64,000 bases of DNA. It comes from Paulinella micropora (taxonomy: Eukaryota > Cercozoa > Imbricatea > Euglyphida > Paulinellidae). The notes under the pieces were generated by a model. That model had not been told where the DNA came from. It was given only the letters and a program-made list of their open reading frames with translations, and searched no databases. Numbering within the stretch: position 1 is the stretch's first letter; every line of letters starts with the position of its first letter. Below, piece by piece: positions 57,562-64,000 of the stretch. Where the stretch lies: the NCBI GenBank assembly GCA_019918135.1, contig WBZZ01005569.1:1-64000 (forward strand). Reading direction: 5' to 3'. A program made the translations under genes and the position numbers.

Positions 57562-57611
57562 CGGGGGGCGGCGCCCCCCGTGACCCCCCTGCAGCCCGCG
57601 CCAGCGGGGTG
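57562..57611 (+). repeat. TPE replacing the segment before the catalytic Glu
   Basis: GGGGGGCGGCGCCCCCCG, TGACCCCCCTG and CAGCCCGCGCCAGCGGGG. Same place as the pairs in copies 1 and 4. Confidence 0.8.
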
Positions 57612-57794
57612 CGCAGCGAGAATATGTAGGTAAGTGCAAGGTGCTGATCTGCAACGAAGAGTTCACCACACAGGCGTGTACGCAATGTGGGGCGCTGTGG
57701 AGAGACATCAAAGCTGCCAAGACGTACAGCTGTGAGTGGTGCGCCCTGCAGCACGGGCGCGGCATGAACGCCAGTCGCAACATCCTCTTAAGAC

Positions 57795-57955
57795 TGCTGC
57801 AGCCCGCTGGGGCGGGCTGAAAGGAGGGCTCGGGGGGCTTTGCCCCCCGCTCTGAGAAGGGAGGGGGATGTGCCGCGTGCTGCCCTTTCTCCCTTCCAGC
57901 TGTAGGAATCTCTGGAGGGGTTCGCCTCTCTAAGATTTCAATCCGATCTGCCATA
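57795..57955 (+). mobile_element. TnpB 3' hairpins and right-end tail, copy 3
   Basis: CAGCCCGCTGGGGCGGGCTG with the stop, GGGGGGCTTTGCCCCCC and the tail to GATTTCAATCCGATC. The base after the tail differs in each copy (GG, CT, TG), as expected if this marks the element edge. Confidence 0.65.
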
Positions 57956-57959
57956 AGAA

Positions 57960-58206
57960 ACAATTTTAAGGTAGTATTAAAACGTTTTCCCGGGGCAGAG
58001 AAGGGGGAAGGAGCGGGGGGGGGGCGCCTCTCTCCCGTTTTCCCCTCCTTTTTTTTGTAAAAAAAAAAAAAAAAAAAACAAACCCGTGACCAAGTCTGAA
58101 TCTAGTAGCGGGGGCGCACACGCACGTCGTAGCACAACGATCAGCCGAGTATTTTTTTTTTTAATTTTTGGAAAAGTGAGATTTTTAAAACTAGCAGGTC
58201 TTCTTT
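57960..58206. repeat. Purine arm, A19 tract and nuclease-gene flank
   Basis: A short G/C arm, an A tract (58061-58079) and GCACACGCACGTCGTAGCACAACGATC, the 3' flank shared with 7.95-8.04 kb. Confidence 0.5.
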
Positions 58207-58400
58207 TTCTTGGCTCCTACTAACTAGCCCAAGCCTTCGCTGTCCTCTTCTGCTGCTTCATACTCCTCGCCCGGCGGCAGCCGGCCGGCATCCGCTGGCG
58301 CACAATGTACATGCGCGCCATCGTCTCCCGGTACAAATCCTGGTTTAAGCGGCCGCCCACCGGCAAGCGGCTCCCCAGCGTCGGTTAGAGCAACCGGATC
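58207..58400 (-). pseudogene. Nuclease-like gene remnant, third copy
   Basis: Matches the 3' part of the 8.0-8.3 kb remnant (ETMARMY, MPAGCRRARSMKQQKRTAKA). Only the C-terminal quarter is left, joined to other sequence at about 58350. It contains a TA-centred 7-bp insertion relative to the 8.0-kb copy. Confidence 0.55.
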
Positions 58401-58660
58401 AGGGCGGAGTTGGTTGAAGAAGCAGAAAGAGTTCGAAGTGGCAAGTTCTACCAGGGAAAGGTTTTTAATTACAACAATTAAAAAAAACTGTCTTAGTACC
58501 GCGGCGCGGGGCTCGCGTCTGGGCCCGCTCCGACTCCACGCGTGCTGCCCTGAGCCTGAGTGCAAAGAAGAGAGAGGAGTACAACGAGACTTACCCCCTT
58601 CACCGCGCATGGGGGCAAGGAGGGCGTGAGAGAAAAAGAGGAGCCATCCTTGTGAAAAAA
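58401..58660. other. Spacer
   Basis: AT-rich 58440-58495, then GC-rich unique sequence. Either strand can be read for short stretches (plus: QKEFEVASSTRERFLITTIK), but I cannot support a gene. Confidence 0.35.
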
Positions 58661-58675
58661 GGCAGTTTTATTCGA

Positions 58676-59250
58676 CTAGGACCACACAGTCGCGCAGAGC
58701 CAGCGCCACCTCCGAATTACCATCGCCGGGGTCTGCCGGTCGTAGTACAAGTACAGCAGGCTCAGCCCCGGCCGGCCCGCGACCTCCGGGACGCGCCCGT
58801 TCTGCAGGTCCACCAGCAAGCGCTGCAGGCGCTCGAAACTGGCCGCCAGCGGCTGGTCGTGCAGCACGCCGTTCACTTCGAACCAGTGCGGGTTGAAGCG
58901 AACGTACACAACGGGCAGGTCCCGGAAGCTAGGGTTGGCTCCCAGCGCGGTGCTGATTTTGCATGCGTCCGAGTTCACAGCGGTACCGCCGGTGCGCAAA
59001 CTCATCGTTGCACAACAAGAGCAAACAGCGGCGGTCGGGCGGTAGCGACTGGAACCCGAGCAGGTGGAAGTCGGGCCGCGAGCTGACTGCGCCAGGAAAC
59101 TGCGGAGTGATTTTTGCATCGCAGTGCTTGTAGAAGATGGCATTGGCAAAGTCGCGATCAAACGCCCAGCCCTTGGCCTCCAGAAGCTCCGCGGCGGCCG
59201 TGCTTGCTCACGAACCTTTGCACGGCGCGGCTGTCCATGCAGTCGGCAGA
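58676..59250 (-). pseudogene. PD-(D/E)XK-like nuclease family gene, broken
   Basis: The minus strand reads FANAIFYKHCDAKITPQFPG, PDFHLLGFQSLPPDRRCLLL, LCNDEFAHRRYRCELGRM, then LPVVYVRFNPHWFEVNGVLH and SFERLQRLLVDLQNGRVPEV. The order D-E-x-x-H...C-E-x-x-R-M...(V/I)RFNP is that of a giant-virus protein family related to restriction-type nucleases. It does not read as one frame (about one break) and the 5' end abuts a GCM element. Treated as a fossil. Family assignment is from motif order only. Confidence 0.5.
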
Positions 59251-59254
59251 CAAG

Positions 59255-59820
59255 GGAGGGGGGGGGGCGGGTTGCCAAATGTACGCGCGCACGTATTTCC
59301 CGGGGAAAAGGAACGTGTGCCAGAATTGTGCTCCCCCGATCAAAAAAGATTTTTCGTGCAAACTTCCCCTCGGGGAGAGGCCCGGAGCGGGGGGGGCGGG
59401 GGGGGGGGGGGGGGGAAGGGAGGGGGGGGCGCCTCCCTCCGTTTTCCCCTCCCTCCGTTTTCCCCGTCCCCCGTTCTCCCCTCCCTCCGTTTTCCCCGTC
59501 CCCCGTTCTCCCCTCCCCCCGTTCCCCCCCCCCCCCTCCCCCCCCCCTCCTTCCTCTCGTTCCCCCTCTCCTCTCTCTCTTCTTTCTTGCGTGGAATTTG
59601 TCGCCAAATGTGCAGATGTGCATATTTCCCGGGGAAAGGGAATGTGCGCCAGAATTATGCTCCACCCATCAAAAGTTTCTTTCGGGCACCCTTCCCATCG
59701 GGAGAGGCCGGGGGCCGTGCGGGGGGGGGAGGGGGGGCGCGGTTGTGGCAGTGCGCCCCCCCCCCCTTTTTTTTGTACTCCCCCGCCTCGTTGCGTTCGC
59801 GAGCCTTTCACAAAATCCCG
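59255..59820 (+). repeat. Two GCM elements
   Basis: Core 59275-59400 (first half shortened), arms, core 59585-59715, arm ending in the unique TTGTACTCCCCCGCCTCGTTGCG flank of the next gene. Paralogous to 43490-44100. Confidence 0.75.
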
Positions 59821-59850
59821 CGCGCCCTACATCTCTCTTTGCACAAATCA

Positions 59851-60315
59851 ATGTCACTGTTTGACTTGGAGATCCAGAAGCCGCCACAAGTGCGGGGCTT
59901 CCTCGATCGACTGCAGATCTCGTTCTGCTTTTTGCTGTTTGTGCTGCTATTAGTAAGCTCTTCTATTCTGGTTATCTACTACGTCGAGTACGGCGGTCGC
60001 TACTACGAGCTTCAAGACGAATGGCGGGACGGCTGCCAGCTGCAGCGCTCCGGTGAATTCGAGCTTGAGACTTCTTACGATCCAGTGTCTGATGTGTACA
60101 TCACTAACGCCTACTTCAAGTTCAGGAACGTGCCCGGCATGACATCCGTCGAAACCTCCGCGGCGCTGACTGCGTGGACGCAAACCGAACGTGATGTCAA
60201 CCTCAAGTACCAGGTTACGACGGGTTACGTAGGGCTGCAGTTTCACCTCAAGCACTGGGACAAAGACGAGGACGAGGCCAAAGCTCTCGAAATCTTTTAC
60301 GAGGTCAAAGCCTAA
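59851..60315 (+). CDS. Type II membrane protein (154 aa)
   Basis: From ATG 59851: a short cytoplasmic N-terminus, MSLFDLEIQKPPQVRGFLDR, a hydrophobic anchor at about residues 24-47 (FCFLLFVLLLVSSSILVIYY) and a 105-residue ectodomain rich in aromatic and charged residues (YYELQDEWRDGCQLQRSGEF; VTTGYVGLQFHLKHWDKDED) ending YEVKA. One cysteine is external. No family recognised. This is the intact version of the gene cut at 44.38 kb. Six bases (TTAGTA) within the anchor are absent from the other copy. Confidence 0.75.
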   Translation: MSLFDLEIQKPPQVRGFLDRLQISFCFLLFVLLLVSSSILVIYYVEYGGRYYELQDEWRDGCQLQRSGEFELETSYDPVSDVYITNAYFKFRNVPGMTSVETSAALTAWTQTERDVNLKYQVTTGYVGLQFHLKHWDKDEDEAKALEIFYEVKA

Positions 60316-60399
60316 ACAAATTCCCCATCACCTCAAAAATTTACAAGTAGCTTTGCAAACATCAACGCAAAGAACACACAGAATGCAATCTTGTGCGCT

Positions 60400-60563
60400 A
60401 GGTATGGTACAACAACGAGACGTTAGAGTCGCTTGGCTGTACCTTTTCAGACGTGGACGAGGATGTCCAGGAGTACGACAATGCACAGCACGGCTGGCCA
60501 GCCTGGGATGAAATATTTGATATACCTCCAATAGCCTGCAGCGCGGACGACTCTAGCAATTGA
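60400..60563 (+). pseudogene. C-terminal gene fragment
   Basis: The plus frame reads WYNNETLESLGCTFSDVDED, VQEYDNAQHGWPAWDEIFDI and PPIACSADDSSN then a stop, convincing acidic protein with no start. TGCGCTAG before it could be a splice acceptor. Probably the last exon or remnant of a gene whose 5' part is missing. Confidence 0.4.
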
Positions 60564-60587
60564 AACGAGACAGGGGTGCCTGATTTA

Positions 60588-60908
60588 ATGCTACCGGCGG
60601 GGCCTTGGCTGAGCACCCGCTACGAAGGCTCCCGTGAACAAGAGGTCGCAGCCCTCGCACAGAAATATCCAGACTCCCTGTTTGGCCCATACTTGTGCGA
60701 GCGGCACGGGCGCGCAGATCCATTTGTGGCGCTGCTGCTGTTGATGGGCCAGCTCTCGCTGCTCAAAGGGCTGGGGCAGACCGTCACGCGCAGGTGTTGT
60801 CGCCGTGCTTACCAGAAGCATCTGCTTGCCGACCCCCGCGAAGGGGCACCCCAGCAGCTAGGGCCCCTGCCAACGGCAGGACCGCCGGAGCTAGGCCCTG
60901 GGTCGTGA
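60588..60908 (+). CDS. Protein of unknown function (106 aa)
   Basis: MLPAGPWLSTRYEGSREQEV, AALAQKYPDSLFGPYLCERH, one hydrophobic stretch (FVALLLLMGQLSLLKGLG) and a Pro/Gly-rich tail. ATG 60588 is preferred over GTG 60576. May be an independent small gene or a fragment. No homologue in the window. Confidence 0.4.
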   Translation: MLPAGPWLSTRYEGSREQEVAALAQKYPDSLFGPYLCERHGRADPFVALLLLMGQLSLLKGLGQTVTRRCCRRAYQKHLLADPREGAPQQLGPLPTAGPPELGPGS

Positions 60909-60944
60909 TGAAATTAAAAAGCAAAAAAATACTTGTTTTCAAAC

Positions 60945-61022
60945 AATGAATTTAATTAAACCTTTCCGTCATAAAGCACGCTTAGAATAGTAGCGCCGGC
61001 GGGCTGCGGCTGACCCCAGCGT
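60945..61022 (+). repeat. Rep-D
   Basis: TTTAATTAAACCTTTCCGTC, AAGCACGCTTAGAATAGTA and GCGCCGGCGGGCTGCGG. Same as 61895-61975 and related to 7855-7910. It cuts into the 5' end of the next gene. Confidence 0.65.
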
Positions 61023-61781
61023 GTGTGGCATCTCGTGCGCGAATTCGCACCCGCTAGCTTGTTGAGGCTCGGGATGACCTGCCGGCGCCTGGGGACCTCG
61101 TCTAGCTACCGTGGTTGTGGGAGGGTTACGTCCCCACCACCGGGAGCTGGGCACCCTGACACTGACCTTAATGCCGCTTTTTGGTATGTGCAGGTGGCCT
61201 CGGCCCGGCCGAGGCATTGGCGCGCAGAGCCCTGTGTGGCAGAGGCGCAATGCAGAGTGGGCCAAGCCTTGGCTCAGGGCGAGTGGGGCCTGGAAAAAAA
61301 TGAGGCCGAGGCCTTTATGTGGTATAGCAAGGCCGCTGTGCACGGGAATGCAACTGCGCAGCTAGAAACAGCAGCTCGTCTGCTGCAAGGCCGGGGCGTG
61401 CAGCCGGACGCGGCGCAGGGCTTCTGCTGGATGCTCAAAGCGGCCAAGCAGGGCTGCGTTGCTGCTCAGTGCAAGCTCTCTGCCTGGCTGGCGCAGGGGT
61501 GCCAGCCCGCCGGGGATCCGGAGCAGGCCTATGGGTGGGGTCACAAGGCAGACAACCCTGCGGAAGGGAGATTAGCCGCCTATAAGGCCGCGCTTTGGTA
61601 TCAGCGCGCAGTGTTTGGGCACGACCCACACGCGCAGTTCTGCTTGGGGCTGTGCTACGAAGCAGGCGCAGGTGTCGCCAGGGACGCCACGCGGGCCGAA
61701 GCCTGGTACGCACGGTCCGCGGCACAAGGCTACGCTGCGGCGAAGCGCAAAGCGCAGCTCTGCCGGCGCTTGGATACCTAG
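61023..61781 (+). CDS. F-box-like/Sel1-repeat protein, 5' end replaced
   Basis: The frame starts inside an F-box-like helix (WHLVREFAPASLLRLGMTCR RL) without an ATG before residue 18. About five Sel1-like repeats follow (AEAFMWYSKAAVHGNATAQL; AQGFCWMLKAAKQGCVAAQC; AALWYQRAVFGHDPHAQFCL; CYEAGAGVARDATRAEAWYA). An F-box with a solenoid suggests an SCF-type ubiquitin-ligase adaptor. Rep-D seems to have replaced the first half of the F-box, so expression of a full protein is doubtful; ATG 61074 is a possible internal start. Confidence 0.6.
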   Translation: MWHLVREFAPASLLRLGMTCRRLGTSSSYRGCGRVTSPPPGAGHPDTDLNAAFWYVQVASARPRHWRAEPCVAEAQCRVGQALAQGEWGLEKNEAEAFMWYSKAAVHGNATAQLETAARLLQGRGVQPDAAQGFCWMLKAAKQGCVAAQCKLSAWLAQGCQPAGDPEQAYGWGHKADNPAEGRLAAYKAALWYQRAVFGHDPHAQFCLGLCYEAGAGVARDATRAEAWYARSAAQGYAAAKRKAQLCRRLDT

Positions 61782-61799
61782 GCCTGGGCAGCATCTGGC

Positions 61800-62670
61800 T
61801 AGTGCATAAATCCAAGCCTTCGTCGAGTTTTAATTAAAACTAAAGCTTTGCTGGACAAAAAGAAAAAAAATACTTGTTTTCAAACATTAATTTAATTAAA
61901 CCTTTTGGTTTCCGTCATAAAAACACGCTTAGAATAGTAGCGCCGGCGGGCTGCGGCTGCATGGCGACGTCACCAGGTTGCCAAATGTACGTGTGCGCGT
62001 ATATCCCGGGAAAAAGGACGACGCGCCAAAATTGTGCCCCTCCGATCAAAAAAGTTTTTTTGGACACCTTTCCCCTTGGAAGAGACCGGGGGGCGGGGGG
62101 GGGGAGGAAAGGGAAACCGGAGGGAGAGGGGAAGATGTGGAGAGGGAGAGGAAGAGAAGTGGGGAAGGGAGAGGGCGCCCCCCGTCTTCCCCACCCCCTC
62201 TCCCCCTTCCCTCTCTCTCTCTCTTCTTTCTTGAGTGGAAACTGTCGCCAAATGTGCATATGTGCGTATTTCCCGGGGAAAACGAACGTGCGCCAGAATT
62301 GTGCTCTACCAATCAAAAAGTTTTTTTCGGGCACCCTTCCCCTCGAGAGAGCCAGGGGGCAACGGGGGAGGGGCGAGGGGAGGGGAAAGATGTGCAGAGG
62401 GGCGAGGGGAGGAAAGGTGGAGAGAGGGGGGGGGAGGGCGCCCCTCGCCCCCCCCCCTCTTTCTCTCTTCTTTTTTTCGAACACAAAAACTTGTCGCCAA
62501 ATGTGCATGTGTGCGTACTTCCCGGGGAAACGGAACGTGTGCCAAAATTGTGCTCCCCCCGATCAAAAACGTTTTTTTGTGCAAACTTTCCCTCGGGAGA
62601 GGCCGGGAGCCGGAGGAGAGAGAGAGAGAGAGAGAGAGAGGGAAGGGGGAGAAGGCAGGAGGGCGCGCCA
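61800..62670 (+). repeat. Rep-D and three GCM elements
   Basis: Spacer with TTTTAATTAAAAC, Rep-D (61885-61975), GCM cores at 61975-62095, 62230-62355 and 62470-62610, the last with a (GA)n purine arm (62615-62645). Confidence 0.75.
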
Positions 62671-62723
62671 AAGATTTGTATAATTCTTTATTAGACCTCT
62701 TGTTAATAGAACGTAAACGGACG

Positions 62724-63845
62724 ATGGAGACCAAGGAAACGATAGCTATACCCTCCAGACAATTTCCTTATGAATATCGTCCGGGGACCTTATATCCGCT
62801 AGCCCTGGCTTTATTGCTACGGCAGACCAATGTACCAGCAGCGTTGAGAAAGAACTTGGCCGACTGGTTCAAGTCCGTTGTAGGCCTAAACGTTGATGAG
62901 CCTAAGGATTTGGATGTTTGTAGCAAGTATGAGCTCTGTCACCTCGTACTGTACGACGATAAAAGTGCGGCTGACATGCCCCAAAAATACCCGCTCCTTA
63001 TGTCTTATCTAGCCGGGGCGGATGCTCAAGGGATAGTCCGGAATGATAACACGCAGGAGGCTTACAATTACGGGGCGAAAATGCGCAGACTTTTTGCACG
63101 GGCGGCCGACAAATGGAAATCATTGCTTACAAACCCAGAAGCATATACAGACACGGCAGGAGTGGAAGACGTAGATTGCCACCGTGTTATGTCCGTCCTG
63201 TCAGAGGTTGTACGTCGCCAGTTAACGGGCGACAAGATCAAGATAACCACTGGCGTGTTTGAGCAACCCCCAAAGGAATGGGTTAGTGAGCCCCTGGCTG
63301 GTTCACGCCCCGCGGGCTTGTACATAGCTCGCCTAGATGTACCAGGCCACACCTGCTTCCTGACTCTGCTGATCGACGTCCAGGGCCAAAGGAGAGTTAT
63401 GTTTACACAGGCGTACGCGGGCCATTATACTCTGCGACAGGCTATGCTCGGGGAGATCGGCGCAAACTTTGAACAACAAGCAAAGGAATTCATCCAAAAC
63501 TTTGGCAAAGGGCGCTGGCTCACGACGAAGGAAACCGAAGAACTGGAACAGCAGATCACGCAACTGTGTCTGAGCTCCGGGCAACTTTTAGGCACGCTCG
63601 AGGCAGAGCTTACGGTCTCGGCAGAGCTAAAACTCAAATGCAGAGACCTGATGACAAAAATACAGGAGTTTGGCTGCAAATACTTTGGGGTGAAATACGA
63701 GAGTCAGCTCAACTGGGGAATCCGCGTGGAGGTACAGGCCGCGTTACACTTTGACTTCAACCTTTATCCCATGCGCGACGAATGCCTGTGCCGCGTAATA
63801 CTGGAAGGGCTATGCGAGAAATGCGGTAAGTCTCGTAGTAAGTAA
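62724..63845 (+). CDS. Orphan protein (373 aa)
   Basis: From ATG 62724 (METKETIAIPSRQFPYEYRP) to 63845, single exon. Mostly helical and charged, with a helix-rich central part (AYNYGAKMRRLFARAADKWK; VMSVLSEVVRRQLTGDKIK), a long predicted helix (TKETEELEQQITQLCLSSGQ) and a C-terminal CRVILEGLCEKCGKSRSK containing a CxxC pair. No signal peptide or membrane segment; family not recognised. Upstream AT-rich TTTGTATAATTCTTTATTAG may be the promoter. Lower GC than the neighbouring Sel1 gene. Confidence 0.7.
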   Translation: METKETIAIPSRQFPYEYRPGTLYPLALALLLRQTNVPAALRKNLADWFKSVVGLNVDEPKDLDVCSKYELCHLVLYDDKSAADMPQKYPLLMSYLAGADAQGIVRNDNTQEAYNYGAKMRRLFARAADKWKSLLTNPEAYTDTAGVEDVDCHRVMSVLSEVVRRQLTGDKIKITTGVFEQPPKEWVSEPLAGSRPAGLYIARLDVPGHTCFLTLLIDVQGQRRVMFTQAYAGHYTLRQAMLGEIGANFEQQAKEFIQNFGKGRWLTTKETEELEQQITQLCLSSGQLLGTLEAELTVSAELKLKCRDLMTKIQEFGCKYFGVKYESQLNWGIRVEVQAALHFDFNLYPMRDECLCRVILEGLCEKCGKSRSK

Positions 63846-63894
63846 AGACAAAAATATATTTTCTTTTTAAAAAGAAATTCTTGACAGAAATTCA

Positions 63895-64000
63895 ATCTTG
63901 CCACTGGGGGAAAACGGAGGGGGGGAGGGAGGGGTGGGTCGGGGCACAAAACACCCCCGGGCCGGGGGAAGGATGCTCGAAAAAATTTTTGGTGGGGGGA
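63895..64000 (-). repeat. GCM half, right edge
   Basis: Purine arm with AAACGGAGGGGGGGAGGG and GGGTCGGGGCACAAA (also 13.35 kb), then a reverse half core (GGATGCTCGAAAAAATTTTTGG). The window ends inside the element. Confidence 0.65.

Larger units (their letters stand above)
56194..57830 (+). pseudogene. TnpB/Fanzor copy 3, two internal segments replaced
   Basis: From ATG 56194 the frame is open to 57312 and includes the intact N-terminal part: LTCRIYPKTKHKEVRRAWLR, AWLMFRAVHTTWNAAVAWLR, a Lys/Glu linker with a single unit where copy 2 has a duplication, RPWLLSVPYDIRAVAIRDLQ and WGRQRGFFAGFLGPG. A TPE (57236-57294) then stands in place of about 180 bp before VVSIDPGVRSFLTMY, and another (57562-57611) in place of about 150 bp before YVGKCKVLICNEEFTT. 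The third catalytic Asp is changed to Gly (GRGMNASRN, codon 57761). Inactive as a nuclease by this criterion. The zinc ribbon CTQCGALW...CEWC is kept. Confidence 0.8.

Noticed and set aside
63895-64000. Inverted terminal repeat or genome end
   Set aside because: The edges are ordinary GCM pieces with many internal relatives, so they give no evidence for a genome terminus.
1-64000. Retrovirus-, LTR- or Polinton-type element
   Set aside because: No reverse transcriptase, integrase, capsid or protein-primed polymerase signature is recognisable; the EFHG-YHG motif alone is not enough.

Overview
The window looks like part of a large nucleocytoplasmic (giant) virus genome, probably from a protist-infecting virus. 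This is inferred from content, not from a marker gene: no capsid, polymerase or packaging ATPase is present. The evidence is compact genes on both strands, KilA-N/BRO-like DNA-binding proteins joined to HNH nucleases, Sel1, MYND, RING and F-box-like proteins, PD-(D/E)XK-type nuclease remnants, an orphan Fanzor/TnpB transposon, tRNA-Lys genes and short spliceosomal introns. A protist chromosome carrying such DNA is the main alternative. Many genes are remnants. These are given only as extents and families and described as broken.

More than half of the window is repeats. The commonest is a G/C-armed palindromic element (called GCM here), about 40 full or partial copies. Its core of about 130 bp (GAATTTGTCGCC, CCCGGGG, CAGAATTGTGCTCC, CATCAAAAAAGTTTTTT, TCGGGAGAGGCC) lies between a G-rich and a C-rich arm that meet at GGGCGCCC. 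The second is a palindromic element of about 60 bp (called TPE) that is the reverse complement of the 3' end of the TnpB gene. A third is the TnpB right-end tail (called TRE), ending GATTTCAATCCGATC. Other dispersed repeats are labelled Rep-A to Rep-E.

Layout. 0-3 kb: nuclease remnant and TnpB copy 1. 3.5-4.8 kb: KilA-N/HNH gene with two short introns. 6.6-10.2 kb: two membrane proteins and a RING remnant. 10.2-14 kb: repeats with scraps of genes found elsewhere. 14.9-17.2 kb: two-MYND protein, Sel1 remnant and a segment duplicated at 25.4-26.2 kb. 20-24.8 kb: large membrane protein and a KilA-N/coiled-coil protein. 25-30 kb: TnpB fragment, the fullest TnpB copy and a RING protein. 30-38.2 kb: metallopeptidase, LRR remnant, an orphan protein and two Sel1 proteins. 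38.5-52 kb: two related blocks holding a CxxC membrane protein, tRNA-Lys, KilA-N remnants and KilA-N/HNH genes, separated by small orphan genes. 53.5-64 kb: Ser/Thr-rich surface protein, TnpB copy 3, nuclease remnants, a type II membrane protein, an F-box/Sel1 protein and an orphan gene at the right edge.

The genes form no evident pathway. The theme is rearrangement. TPEs sit where coding stretches are missing, GCM copies cut genes, and five paired sequences differ by TA-N-TA insertions that look like excision footprints of a TA-targeting transposon.
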